Assembly: GCA_002914845.1 (NCBI GenBank)
Contig: JXTC01000155.1
Span: 135,189 to 199,188 of the forward strand
Origin: Trema orientale
Lineage: Eukaryota; Streptophyta; Magnoliopsida; Rosales; Cannabaceae
Length of the DNA: 64,000 nucleotides
Reading direction: 5' to 3'
The position numbers and the translations under genes were made by a program. Positions 24,001 to 36,877 of this stretch are shown here, piece after piece. Position 1 is the stretch's first letter. Each line of letters opens with the position of its first letter. The notes under the pieces were generated by a model that was given only the letters and a program-made list of their open reading frames with translations, was not told the origin of the DNA and made no database searches.

Positions 24001-27000
24001 TATTCTTCTTGGGTGTCACCATTGTTTTCACTATCATCATCATTTTGTTTGTTTTATTTGTCTACCATCGTTATTCTCACCATCTCATATATTCTAAATT
24101 TCTACATGCTTAGTCATTTTATTTCACTCCTAATTTTCTGAGTAAATTACTCATCAAAATTTCTCATCTTTATTTTAACTTCTCTAACCATAGATTTTGG
24201 GGTATTGACTGTTCCTCGGACTAATTTCTCACGTTTCATATCTTTGTGGTGCTTATCAACTGACTAACTATATAGTGTACTACCATCTTACTAACATTTA
24301 AGTTCTGCACTTTGAATCTTCGTAGACCCATAGTAGAAGAATTGTTTAGCAAGCTGAGTTATAGTGTATACAACCCTTGTTTACAATCACCCATATTTTT
24401 TTTTCAGTATTTTAAATTCCTATAGATCCGTGATTCTGAGTTGTTTAGTAAGCAGGATTTTAGTGTATATGATCCTTATTTGCAACCATTCACGTTAAAT
24501 TCAATATTTAATATTTCTGTTATTTATTTTCATTATTGTTTATTTATATTTCTGACCGAGCGGCTGGAATCACCTGTGTCAGAAAAACTAACCATCTTTT
24601 TGTTTGTTTCCGATCGAAGGGCTAGTATCACATGTGTCAGAAATACTGGTCATCTAATACGTGGTGATGGTCATTGAAACCATCTACACCTGTTTACTTG
24701 CAGATTGAGCTGTCAAAAACGCCGGTAATTTTCTGACATATAGAATCGTTACAATTTTCCACATCATTTTTTGTATTTTCTACCACTATCTTACTTATCA
24801 TTAATTAAGTATTATTATGCTTAATTAATTTCTCTCTAATCAAGTCACAAAAGAGCACCCTCAGAACATCAGTCTTCTACCTAAATTTAGATCTATAGTG
24901 GTCTTAGTACACCTGAATCTAAATTTGTGGTATTTTGAGTTATTTAGTATTTTTTCTTTGAGTTTGATGTACTTTTCCTCTAGATATGTATCAATTTTGA
25001 TTCAGATCTGGAAAAGTAGTTACTATTATATATCGGAGTTGGCAAAATCTCCTTCAAATGAATCAATCAAAAGTGTCAATTCGGATTGTGAAAAATCAAA
25101 GAGAGTCATTGAAGAGCTCTAGTTTATCCTTCATAAAGTTTTTCTTTAAGATCGTTGTTAGAGACTATCGGTGCTTCGAGATCTTCGAAGGTATTTCTAT
25201 CTTCAAGTTAATAAATCGATTTCCTGATTCTCATTATAAGAGATTATATATAACTCTATTTGTTATTATAACCCTTAAGTGAGTATTAATGAAGTTGTTT
25301 TCTTTTCAAAAAAAAGTATAGGTAACGTGTTAGGTGCTAAACTCTTAGCTAAGAGGTCAATAGTACTTGGAAGCAAATAATGTGAATACGAAATTTACAA
25401 TTGGATGTCAGATTTCACCTGCAACATATATGCAAGTGTGCCAATTGAGAGAGAGAGAAGGAACACTATGACAAGTACATTAGTAACGGAGTAGCAGAGA
25501 AATGCATACATAATATTACGCATTTTAGATATATATTAACACAAAGAAGAAATACAAGAAAGGATATAACCTATTTATGGAGATATATTCATTCTATCGT
25601 AGAAATACAAACGAAGAAATATAATCAAATCTGAAGTTATATTTGTGAATTTTAGGGAAATTTGTAAATTTGTTACACACAATACCATGTTTTTTTTTTT
25701 TTTGAAAACACACATAATACCTTTTTTGGATAATATAAAATAAAACAAACACTTTTAGTCTTTTATCCCAAAAAAAAAAAAAAAACTATGCCTTTTTTTT
25801 CCTAATATCAAATAAAATTTTTTATTTGTATTTTCTTATCAAATCTCATCGGATTCAAATAAACAAAGTCAAAATTGGAGTATAAAATTATTGCATTTGT
25901 CTTTATTCTTTAAAATGATTTATTGACATCCACAAAAATCGCCAGAAAGTGGTTATTTAAACTGAAAAATGATCTCTAATTTTTTAGATTTCAAATAGCA
26001 ACAGCTTCAAAATACCCATATTTTTTTTTGAATTTTGTTATCTGATTTCAAATGTTAAAAATATTGGCTTTCAACAATTTTAACTCTAATTTTTGAGTAT
26101 ACATGTGGATCTGGTGAAATTTAATTAAAAAACACAAATAAAAGGTTTTATTTGATATTAATGAAAAAAACGTAGTTTTTTTTTATTTTAATAAAAGACT
26201 AAAGGTGGTTGGGTATTTTTTTCATATTATCATTTTTTTTTCGTAAAGAAAAATTATGCATTTGCTTTTAGATGGTTAGATTTGAGATGTAGATAATGTA
26301 TTAAGGAGAATTCTAATGTAGGAGGGGCAAATTTCCTCCTATTCGTAAGAGCACTTTTTAGGCTATTAGATTAAATCAAAACAACAATATAATAAAAGTC
26401 TACGTACATTGTAGTACGCATGAGAGATTTGGTAGTGTGTGTTATTTTCTTTTAAATTTGTTGTAAGTGATAGTCATTGGTTAAGTATCACATTTTTTTT
26501 TTTTTTTAAAAAGAATGATTAGCATTTAACTAGGAAACATAATTGCTTCAAAGAGATAAAAAAAAATGTTTATTCAAAAGACAAAGGGAGAACAAAAAAA
26601 CAGAAGATGGAAATATCAAAAAATGATTAATCATCCTTGAAAAAAAAAAACGAGTAATCAAAAATATCAATCGTGCTTATCTCAGTAAGCATCTACATAT
26701 TTCAAGCCTAATTATTCTCTCTTCTTTATTTGATTATGAACTTGGTACACCTCCCAATAAAAAGCTCTTACACCGAAAGCCATGGTGGAAAGTTTCTTTC
26801 CTTCTTACTTTTTCTTGAAAGGATCCTTTGACGGTCATGGTTGTTTGTACTTTTTGTTTTTTTTTTTTTTCAAGCGAACGGAAAATTATTTGATCTATAA
26901 AAAGAGATGACTCAAACCCAATTTGTTAGCGAAAAAAATTAAGCTTTTTTTGTTCTTTCACTTTGCTTAAAATTTTAATTCTTTAAGTTATGTGAAAATC

Positions 27001-27376
27001 AAATTTATTAGAAATTTGAGTGATTTATAAATTAATGAACTATTTTCCTTTTTATGATCCACATTTGTTATCATTTTTAGGTAAAATTAAACGGGTTTTT
27101 GAATGGAAAGATTTGATGTATTTTTGGCAACCCATCTCTCCCCATTCAAATAGATTTTTTTACCAAAAACAAAATAAAAAAATGCAAACGTCATGGACAG
27201 AAAGGAAGAAAGAAAAAACCTTCATAATTATTGACTTGGGAATTTTTTATATGTTATGACATAACTTTGAATCGCAAAAGATCAAATTGTCTTTTTAATT
27301 CGTTTATAACACTATAATTTCAATTTTTAAGAAATTGAATAGGAATAAAAACGATACTCCAGCTAGAGAAGAGGAG
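24001..27376. other. AT-rich intergenic DNA with weak internal repeats
   Basis: No gene is recognised. Imperfect direct repeats about 100 bp apart occur at 24340-24490 (GTTTAGCAAGC then GTTTAGTAAGC, each followed by AGTGTATA), and another pair around 24555-24655 (TGTGTCAGAAA). These may belong to the LTR relic to the left. From 25680 to 26260 there are many T/A runs. Confidence 0.4.
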
Positions 27377-27572
27377 TAAGGTCCTGTTTGGCACAGCTTT
27401 CAAAGATCTTTTAGGGCTCAAAAGATCTTTTAGGAGTGTTTGGATGAGTTTTTAGAAGATCTTTTTGTATCCAAAAGATCTTTTTAAAGAAGCATGGACC
27501 TACCATCTTTTTTAGGAAGATCTTTTTATACTTTTACTTCAAGAAGTAAAAGCTATCCCAAACAGGCCCTAA
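27377..27572. mobile_element. PIF/Harbinger-like (Tourist-type) MITE
   Basis: The element at 27380-27569 (190 bp) has inverted ends GGTCCTGTTTGGCACAGCTTT on the left and its near complement, ending CCAAACAGGCCC, on the right. TAA flanks both sides (27377-27379 and 27570-27572), the 3-bp target duplication usual for PIF/Harbinger. The interior repeats AAAGATCTTTT several times and encodes nothing. Confidence 0.8.
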
Positions 27573-27713
27573 GAAGTGAGAGAAGAGAGATACGGGAAAC
27601 AGTCAGAAAAAAAAAAAAAACTAATTTTTGATTTTATGTATCATGGTACACCAAAAATTCTATACACTCAATTATTTCATCACCATTGATTTTAATCTAA
27701 CGATTTAGTAAAT

Positions 27714-27807
27714 GCTCTTAAAAGTAGGAGGAATTTTGCCACTCTTATACTAGAACTCCTGCTCTTAAAAGTAGGAGGAATTTTGCCACTCTTATACTAG
27801 AACTCCT
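27714..27807. repeat. Perfect 47-bp tandem duplication
   Basis: Two identical 47-bp units beginning GCTCTTAAAAGTAGGAGG and ending CTAGAACTCCT lie head to tail (27714-27760 and 27761-27807). No mismatch is visible, so the duplication is recent or an assembly effect. Confidence 0.92.
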
Positions 27808-27809
27808 AA

Positions 27810-27924
27810 CAGAGGCGGAGCCAGCAAATTTATTCAGTGAAAGCATAATTGTATAATTAGAGCCTTACGTATAAATTTTCTCCAAAATCCAATGGGCCAC
27901 TGGTTCCTTCTCCCTCCGCCCCTA
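27810..27924. mobile_element. Possible hAT-type MITE remnant
   Basis: The left end CAGAGGCGGAGCCAG and the right end CTCCGCCCCTA are close inverse complements. The GGCGGAGCCAG terminus is common in plant hAT MITEs. An 8-bp duplication is only approximate (ACTCCTAA before, ACTCCGAA after). Confidence 0.45.
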
Positions 27925-28499
27925 CTCCGAATGTATTAATATGTACTCATTCTCTTTCCTTTTTTTTTGGTGGGTTAATTTTGTTGCATAGATGATAGGA
28001 TAAGCGATAAGAATGATTAAATGAGCACAGTTAATTAAAAAAAAAAAAAAAAGAAAAGCCAAGAAAAGCCAAATGGGAAAAACAGAAGGCGAAGCAAATG
28101 CTTGGGTCGTACGATAAATCATACGCGATCCACCCCATTGTATCTGGTCCCACATTCACTTTCACCGTTATATTTAATTCTCTCATACCTCAAAACAAAA
28201 CAAAAAAAACAAAAAAAAATTTCTCTCCTTTACAGGTGTTCCACAGCGCAAGACCTGCCAAGATTCGTTCTCCGTCCGCCACGTGTCCCCCAGAGCCCAT
28301 TAAAGCACCACCGCGAAAACGCCCGCGCAAAAGCTTCAGATCAGATTAGACTCACTCGCCCGCCCAAAAAAAAAAACCGCAAAAAAAATCCCCTTTCGCC
28401 TTTCGGCGTCCCCAAAAAGAATAATTAATTAATTTATTTTTGGAACCCCAGAAAAAAAAAAAAAAAAAAACAGAGAGACGAAGCGCATAATTACCAGCC

Positions 28500-28560
28500 A
28501 CAACACGCGCACTCAGATCTGAGACCCAGAGAGAGAGAGAGAGATTGGGGTTTGGGAGAT
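28500..28560 (+). promoter_or_regulatory. 5' leader of CAP1 with a GA repeat
   Basis: A (GA)n run precedes the ATG at 28561. A TTG nine bases upstream is in frame but is not a plausible start. The transcription start cannot be fixed from the sequence. Confidence 0.45.
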
Positions 28561-31500
28561 ATGGAGGAGAAGCTGATACAGCGATTGGAATCGGCGGTGG
28601 CCCGCTTAGAGGCGCTGTCGAGCGGGTTCGGGGCCGGGAGTTTGCCGGAGAATGCCGACGCCGCGTCGCTCGACCCGTCCATTTTGGCTTTGGATGATCT
28701 ATTGGGGCAGTACTTGGCTAGGGTTTCGGCTGCTGCTGAGAAGATCGGGGGGCAGGTCCTTGACGTCACAAAGATTCTCCAAGAAGCTTTTGCTGTTCTC
28801 AGGGAGCTCCTCATCAAGGTTAAGCAAACTAAGGTTTGTCCATTTATCACATTATGTATTTTTTTTTTCCAGTTTATGAAGTGGGATGCTTTCGATCCTG
28901 ATTGGGATTTCTTTTTTGGGAGTTGTTTTGAGCATCAGATTCTGTATTTTCTTTTTTGGGTGGATATAACATGGCTCGACAGGGAATAATGTTTGTGTGC
29001 TTTAGAAATGGTGGAATTGTTATTTGTATATGTTGATATTGAGCAGTAAACTATGTCTGGTTAATAAATTCATGACCAACTCTAAGCATAACCATTTGAA
29101 ACTAAGCGAGGTTATATCTGCTTCTTTGCTATAATGGGGTCAACAACTCAGCGAGGCTTTTATGTTTGGATCCAAAAACATCTGGCCTTGTGGGTCTTAT
29201 TTGTTCTTAGCTAATTGCCAATTGAGGTGGATTTGCTACATGGTAGTTTTGTTTATTGATTTATAGTAGCGGTGTTTATTGATTTATTGGTCTAGAAGAT
29301 GGATTTGGTTACACGCTCTGTTAAAAATATTTGCAATTTCAACTTTAGACACGAAAAAGAATCTCTATATTTGTGTTCTGTCTTTTCTTTTCTCGATTAA
29401 AGATATTTCTGCCCGAAAATTATCCTCAATTTACTTTTGTCTTTTGTATCGCAGTTTCGGAGTGATCTGTTTGGTAGATACTGCTTATGTTGCATAAAGA
29501 TTTATCAACGATAGTTTAAAAAATTGAATATGAAATTTCAATTAAGAAAAAGGAGAGATTTATTGGTAATTCATTAATCAAATATATCTGATGTGGTGCC
29601 GTTCTTGTAAATGGATTGTTGAGATGTAAAACTGGTTTTGTTCCCATTATTGCAGAAACCAGACCTTCCAGGATTGGCTGAATTTCTCAAACCACTGAAT
29701 GAAGTAATCACAAAAGCAAATAAGTTGACTGAAGGGAGGCGATCTGATTTTTTTAACCACTTGAAAGCTGCTGGTGATAGTCTCTCAGCTTTAGCTTGGA
29801 TTGCATATACCGGAAAAGAATGTGGTAAGTAATAAGCAAAAATATAGGTGCTTTTCTATCTTATAAGAAAATAAGTAGTAAAGATGACTCTCTTTTCTAT
29901 AAGATTCGTCTAACGCATTTCCTTTCTGAAGGAATGAGCATGCCTATTGCACATGTTGAAGAGAGTTGGCAGATGGCTGAATTTTACAACAACAAGGTAC
30001 TCTAGATTCTATTAGGAGTCAGTGGTTTGCATTTAATAAGAGAGAATTCATTTTGTTTCTTAAGATTAGGATGGGAGAGTAGAAATGCCGAGTAATGTGC
30101 TAGTGCTACTTTATGTTTTGTGTTAGATGTTTGTGTTAGCTTTATGTTCAGTTCTTAAATACAGAGTCACCACAAAGGAAAGCATAAATGTGGAAATTTT
30201 AGGATGATCTGATGTCTCTATATATTTAGGTATTTTGAAATTTAATATCTTAAACCACTAGTTGCACGGCTTATATTTCTTACAGCATAATATTACCAAT
30301 GAAATTTTTTAATCGGTATGGAGATTTATACAGAAGTCAACGTTATGTCATCCAGGTGAACAATCTGTGTACAACTATTAAATGATTACCCACAAACAAA
30401 AACTAAGGCTACTTATCTAAAGTTGAGACTTTATTCCTTCTTAGAGGTTTCTTAACCTTCAAAAGCATCTTCTGTAGCCACAAGCATCCAAAGACACAAA
30501 GAAATATCTTTCCAGACCTATTAGGCTTTTCACAAAAATCTCTGATCGGTCTGAAAAATTGAGTTTACTTGGTCTTTGGTAATGGCTTCGAGAGTATATG
30601 CATTGAAAAGATCCTCAAGATCTCCAAGGAAGGAAAATGCACAATCACTGGAGCATTTCTTATACATTTAATATCTTTATTCTCTCTAGTGCTTCATCAA
30701 GGACAATAGTTCATTGGCTAGGTGCTGACACATGGCATTTATATTTCAGATTCTTGTAGAGTACAAAAGCAAAGACCCGAACCATGTAGAATGGGCCAAA
30801 GCCCTGAAGGAGCTCTATTTGCCTGGTTTGAGGGACTATGTTAAGAGTCACTATCCTTTGGGTCCAGTATGGAGTGCCACTGGAAAAGCTGTCACTGCTG
30901 CTCCACCAAAAGCTCCTACTCCAATTGCTCCTGCTCCTCCACCTCCTCCACCAGCTTCTCTCTTCACTTCTGAATCTTCTAAAGCATCATCATCATCAGG
31001 TCCCAAGCAAGGGATGTCTGCTGTTTTCCAAGAAATTAATTCTGGGAAGCCTGTGACTGCTGGTAGTTTTCCTTTTCGTTAGTCTTTTTTCGCTTTTTCT
31101 TTTGCCTTTTGTTTGTTAGTTTGTTTTAGGAGTATATTGGGTGGATTACCATTTGTTTCTTTCTTTCTTCGTAGGTTTGAGGAAGGTTACAGATGATATG
31201 AAGACGAAGAATCGAGCAGATAGAACTAGTGTTGTTGGCTCTGTTGAAAAAGAAACTCGTACCAGTTCACCTTCATTTTCTAAGGCAGGCCCTCCAAAAC
31301 TAGAACTTCAAATGGGTCGTAAGTGAGTGTTGTAATCTCTATGTGATGGTTTAATTTGTGTTGGGATGATGCCAGTAAGTGACGTCTTTAAAATGGTATT
31401 CTTTATTTATCCCTTTGCAGGTGGGTTGTTGAGAATCAAATTGGAAGGAAAAACTTAGTGATTGATGACTGTGATGCAAAGCAGTCTGTATATATTTTTG

Positions 31501-32944
31501 GATGCAAAGACTCTGTTGTACAGGTTCAAGGTAGTTTATGTTCATTTCACACCATTTTTGAGTTTATTCATAGTTGGTATTTATGGCTGTCGGTTGTATG
31601 CTGCATTATGTGTATTTGCATGTTTGTCAGGCACTTTGTAAGAACTGATGATCAACTTATCATCAACTCTCAATGTGCAGGTAAAGTAAATAACATCACA
31701 GTTGACAAATGTACTAAGGTCGGAGTTGTATTTACGGTGAGTAGGATTCTATTTAGTGCAAGAAAAAATCTGTTCTGGTATGTAGGCTCATCAATGCTTA
31801 TTGACTTGTGTATTCAGGATGTTGTGGCTGCTTTTGAGATTGTTAATTGCAATGGGGTTGAAGTGCAGTGTCAGGTATCTTTTTATCTTTCCCAGAGACT
31901 CGCTTGATGATTTTATGGATGAATTTGCACCTTTCGTGATTTCTCAACTTGGTCATGAATCAAAAACGGTGACTTCATATTTATGTTGGGAATAAAGTTT
32001 AGAGCAGGTATAATTCTATGAAATGACAAAGATGGTGGTTTATGCAACTGATTTTATTTTTTTTCATTTTTTTTTTTGTGTGTGTGGCTTTTAGGGTTCA
32101 GCCCCAACAATTTCCGTTGACAATACAGCAGGCTGCCAATTATACTTAAGCAAAGATGCCCTTGGGGCATCAATAACGACTGCTAAGTCAAGTGAGATCA
32201 ATGTATTGGTTCCTGGTTCTGACCCAGATGGTGATTGGGTAGGTTTCTTGCTTATATGATTTCCTAATTTCTTGTTTTTTACTTTTAAGAGATTTTTCTT
32301 GAGATTGTTTAGAGAAAAGTACACTGATCTTGTAGTTTATATCAAGATTAGAGTCCATTGAACCCAAAATATTTCCTATAAACACTCCTAAATTAAAAAA
32401 AGAAATAAAAAAGATTACAGAGACGTGTTTTAGTTAATTTTGACTTGAAACTTACTTTTTCTATTAGAACAGCACTTAATTCTCTGAATTAAAAAGATAT
32501 AGCTTATTGTAAAAAATTCATTGATTTTTCAAAAAAATTTTGGACCATGGTATCACTGTCACTATTTTGGGTTCTGGAGTGTCATTATAATTTTGACAAA
32601 AGTACATAGATCAGGGGTGTCTTTATAATTTTGCTTTATATATTTTCCATTCTAGAAGAATAAAGATTTGATGTTTCTTTACAACATTGAATAACCTTCG
32701 TCATGAGTTAAATGTCCTGAGATATCCATTTTATTTCTGCCATCAAGGGGAATGCATTTTGGTAGCTCGATTTTTGAATAAGATAAAGAGATACAAACGC
32801 TACTGGAATAATATATACCAGTTTATTGCACATGGCTTATCTTTGGTGCTATTGCAGGGGGAACATTCTTTGCCACAACAGTTCGTTCATATATTTAAGA
32901 ACGGGCACTTTGAGACTACTCCAGTCTCCCACTCTGGAGGGTAA
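28561..32944 (+). CDS. CAP1: Adenylyl cyclase-associated protein (cyclase-associated protein 1), complete
   Basis: Ten exons: 28561-28833, 29656-29824, 29932-29996, 30750-31062, 31175-31322, 31421-31530, 31681-31736, 31818-31874, 32095-32238 and 32858-32944. All have GT-AG borders and add up to 1422 nt (473 aa), close to the usual plant length of about 476. Domains: N-terminal oligomerisation helix with RLESAVARLEALSSG, helical folded domain (about 45-215) with AHVEESWQMAEFYNNK, proline-rich stretch (about 221-237) that can bind profilin or SH3-like partners, a WH2-like region (about 257-287), and the C-terminal beta-helix CARP domain (about 315-465) with GRKNLVIDDC and KVNNITVDKC. In the cytosol CAP recycles cofilin-bound ADP-actin and promotes nucleotide exchange; in plants it is needed for cell expansion and tip growth. 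No key part looks missing. The name adenylyl cyclase-associated is historical, from yeast. Confidence 0.97.
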
Positions 32945-33973
32945 CTGGTACTTCATTTCAGTTGCCAATTGCATTTTTTGTTTTCTCATATCATTCCTTG
33001 AGCATTTGAGCGGTGGTTTCCATTTTCTTCTTCTGTTATTGATTTAATTGGTTACGACATATAATGGTTACTACATATAATGCGTTGATGTTGGTTTCAT
33101 TCTTGGCAATCTTGTCAGTTTGATAAACCTTGGGAATTTTCAGCATGATTATTTTTTTCCCCCTTTAAACAGTGTTTCTTCTAGATGGGTGTTGTACTGG
33201 TGTTTCTGTAACAGCTATTAAGCTGCAAAGGTCCATATGCTCTTGTAATGTTCTGCTTTCTCAAATTTTTTTGTAGATTTTGTATTTAGATTTGCATATT
33301 TTGAAGATAAAAGTAATAGTTTTGAAGCTGGTTGTTCTTGGCTTGAAATATGCGGAGGATTCCTTTAGTTTATGTTTTGCTTATGTTCTCTGTGGATACA
33401 TTTTCAAGAGTCAATTGTTGCATATAGTTGTTTAGTTCTATACGTGGAATATGGTATAGTGGAAAAATGGAAAACACCAATTAGGTTTGCTGAAAGTCGA
33501 AAGTCAGCATGGTAAAATTTGAACTCACCATGCTCAAATCGAGTCAAAGATGTATGTGCATATATGCACCAGATGTGAGCTAAAAACAACTATAAGCCGA
33601 TGTGAACTTATAAAGATAGGTGTATACTTTTGTCTAGGAATAAAGATAGTTATGATAGACGTCTCATTTTGTCGTGGTACTAGTTACTAAATTACTGTGG
33701 GGGTCTTGGGTCCATTAAGTGATTTCTTTTGGGAAGAAAAAGCAGTGCTGCTTTAGGGCTTGGAATTTAGTTTAGTTTTCACTCAAGGTTTTGGTGGTAG
33801 ACAAGGTGATCCCATGACTATCAAAGAACTATTGCCTTTTCCCTTGCACAGTCCATTTGGGGCTTTTGGTGGCTTTATTTATTTTTTTTCTTTTTTTTTT
33901 CTCATTTTAGAAATGACTAAGGACTCAACTGGTATTTCGTCTCCTCTATTTTTATTTTCACTATTTAGAAGTA
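32945..33973 (+). other. CAP1 3' UTR and downstream DNA
   Basis: This follows the CAP1 stop codon. Some hundreds of bases are likely 3' UTR, but no polyadenylation site can be fixed. No further gene is visible. Confidence 0.5.
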
Positions 33974-34902
33974 CTTGTGGGCATGGATTAAAATATCGTG
34001 ATATTTGTAGACATTGTTGCGATAATATCCATATTTTGAAGTCTCGACATCGATATAGGGTGGAAAGATATTTTTTTCTGTGTCCGTGAAATATCCGTAA
34101 AATATTGACAATGTCGAGGATATGTCGATATCGGTAAAATATCGATAAAAAATGAGTTAATATCGAGGTATTTATGGACATTGTCGCGACAATGTCATTG
34201 ATATTTTGTAATGTTGACAGAAATATCAAATTTTTTTTCCAAGTCTTCTTTTTTTTTTTTTTTTCAAAAAATGATAGTAAATAATACCAAAAAAAAAATC
34301 ATAGTTCTCTCAAAAATATGCCGGCAAAATTTTGGAATTATTTGTATTTAATGAGAATAGTTGCTCTACTAGTCTACTTGTATTTATTATTTTGAAATAT
34401 CTATAAGGGATTCTCGTGACTTTTAAAAGAAATTGTGGATTGGACTAAGACGAGAATTTCTCTTATGACTTTTAACTTCATAGATTCTCGTTTTGGTATT
34501 TAATATTTTTGAATTGTTTTATATTATCAATGATTTTTATTTATTTTCAATATAATTTAAAAATAGTTATAATTTGTAAGATGTTTATATGGATGTATTA
34601 AATAAAATAGTGTGATATATATTTTGATTTTAAATTTGTTCTATAGAACAAAATTCGGCCCCGTTTTTACTATACGTATATATTATTGTCTTATGAAGTA
34701 TAAATAGGTTTTATTTTTAAATAAAATTAGTATAAATTATGCAATATCACTTGTTTTAGCATTTTTTAGAGTTTTTTTTGAAAATTTTGAGTTTTAAGAC
34801 AAATTTCGGTATTTTCTCAGAATATTTTCGACATCAATAATATCTTCGACAATATTTGTAAAATAAAACTTCGATATTGACATTTTAATCCTTGCTTGTG
34901 GG
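33974..34902. mobile_element. Non-autonomous hAT-like element with 8-bp duplication
   Basis: The element at 33982-34894 (913 bp) starts CATGGATTAAAATATC and ends GACATTTTAATCCTTG, a 16-bp imperfect inverted repeat. The exact 8-bp word CTTGTGGG flanks it (33974-33981 and 34895-34902). Ends of the CA...TG form with an 8-bp duplication fit hAT. The subterminal DNA carries many AATATCG/CGATATT words, possible transposase-binding repeats. No transposase frame is present. Confidence 0.85.
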
Positions 34903-35371
34903 ATTTAAGATTTGGAAGATGACCATGGCAGAATTTGTCAATTTTCTTGTTCTCAGTGAGCGTAATGAATACACGATTACACGTACCCAATGTTCTTAAA
35001 TATATGTGGAGTGATTTAAGTGAAATCCATACGATGGACGAGGATACGGCTCGTTAGAGTCAGAGATATAAAAACCTTTTAACTTAAAATGTTTTTTTTT
35101 TTTTTAACAGTGCCATGTATCGAGACTTCGATTGTTCGTTCATACTTGACAATTTTTCTAAACATATGTTTGTTAATGTGGATTGAGAAATTTGCATTGG
35201 ATAATTGCACTGGCCAGTATTAGTTTACATGATAAACTATAACCTTTGGGAGTCGTGTACTGGCCGCTACTGTCTGCTCATGCAATAATAAAAGAATAGT
35301 AGGACCTCGTGTCCGTACAACTTATTCAGAAAACATTATTTTAGTTGACACGTGGGGAAAGTGCCATGGAC

Positions 35372-35395
35372 TTATTATTATTATTATTATTATTT
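35372..35395. repeat. (ATT)n microsatellite
   Basis: About eight uninterrupted TTA/ATT units in AT-rich intergenic DNA. Confidence 0.9.
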
Positions 35396-35439
35396 AAATT
35401 TTTTTTTTTTTTGGGTTTCTTACGCTTATACAAAAGAAT

Positions 35440-35790
35440 TACAAAAATACGGAAGTCACAATTTTTTTCAATTTTCGTACGGTTTTAATTAGGAAAATAT
35501 CATTTTTTAAAAAATATTTAGAAAATTACTACTTTTAATATAGTTACTGGTTACTAGTTTCTGGAAACTGATTACTGGAAACTGGTTACCAATTATATAT
35601 CAGTTATAAATATCTTCGGTTACCAGAAACTGGTTACTAGAAACTAGTTACTATTTTAAAAAATAGTATTTTTATAAATATTTTTTAAAAAACGGTATTT
35701 TTCTAATAAAAATTGTACCGCACCGTGAAAAATACAAAAACACTGTATTTTTTCAATTTTTTTCAAAAATACCGTATTTTTTCTAATTTC
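35440..35790. repeat. Palindromic small repeat family R1, copy 3
   Basis: Left arm with TTAGGAAAATATCATTTTTT and right arm with AAACGGTATTTTTCTAATAA are inverse complements. The core is a run of GGTTACTGGAAACTGGTTAC-like words. It is the best preserved of three copies in the window. Confidence 0.6.
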
Positions 35791-36078
35791 TCTTCTTCTT
35801 TTTTTCACGTCTTGCGTCGCTGGTGTTTGGGCAAATTCCCGTGTACAATTTTATAGGGTGATCAAACGTTATTACACTTCAGACCCATAAATAATAGGGA
35901 TATTTACATGTATGTCAAGGCCCTTATATAGTTTATGTATAAATTTATAATAATTTTCTTAAGGCTTGATATTCATTAATATTTTCAAAACTAATTTTTA
36001 TTGTTACGTCACATATATAAAATTATTTAGATATTATATTTCGTATCAAATCTTAAAATACATTTTTATCCGGCAAAC

Positions 36079-36309
36079 TTAAATGACTTTTGTCACCACC
36101 GTCACGTGTAGCATACCATTGTCGATCTTGATCTTGACCACACTTCCTTTCGACTGGAGAAATTTCGAATGCGTTTTTCTTTTTGATAATAAAAAAGGGA
36201 GGAGGGGGCGACCAGCGTGGTTACCTTTCCTGAGCGTGACCATGAGAGCTCTAATCCTGTTCAAGAATGCTCGTCAAGGCTCTACGGGTGGGTCGCCACC
36301 ATCGTGCGG
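36079..36309 (-). other. Unassigned segment of higher GC next to copia-2
   Basis: A minus-strand frame of 61 residues (36079-36264) has a basic centre, including SKRKTHSKFLQSKGSVVKIK. The segment is less AT-rich than its surroundings and is cut on its right by the copia-2 insertion. I do not recognise a family. It may be a remnant of another element or a gene fragment. Confidence 0.25.
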
Positions 36310-36314
36310 TGGAG

Positions 36315-36877
36315 TGTTAGGGAATAACCTCCCCAATAAACACACAATAGTAGAAGCGATAAAATAAATACGAAAAATAATGCCGAAATAAATAAACAAG
36401 ACACACAAAAATTTATCGTGGTTCGCCAATTTGGCTACGTCTACGGAGCTACTGCAGATCTTCACTATTGGGAGAAAAAAGGAACCTTTACAAGTGTTTA
36501 CACTCAACACTCTCAACTCACACTCCAGACCCCGAATACACCCAAGAGAAAATTATATTTTTCTCTTATTTTTAAGAGTAAACTCACTCTAATTTTACTC
36601 ATACAAAACTTGGTATTTCTCACACTCTGGGATGATCAAACAATGAAACATAGGTCCCTATTTATAGTTGAGGCTCAACAACTCCTCCACTATTCTCACA
36701 TTTTTTTACCATGTATATTACACGGTATAGCCAAAAACCTTGCACGGTTTATACACGTTTTTTCTTTCTTTCTTTCTTTTTTTTTTCCTTACACGGAGCA
36801 AAACCGTGTTTTGCTTATACGGCTAATACACGAAAAGCATTATTAATGCTTTCCTTAAAAGTTTCCACCGCTTGACA
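36315..36877 (-). repeat. copia-2 LTR (3' LTR of the minus-strand element)
   Basis: Starts TGTTAGGGAATAACC and ends CGCTTGACA. It matches the split LTR at 40861-41272 plus 43411-43553. Confidence 0.92.

Noticed and set aside
28552-28560. Upstream in-frame start for CAP1 giving three extra residues
   Set aside because: The codon is TTG, not ATG. The ATG at 28561 starts the expected MEEKLIQRLE.
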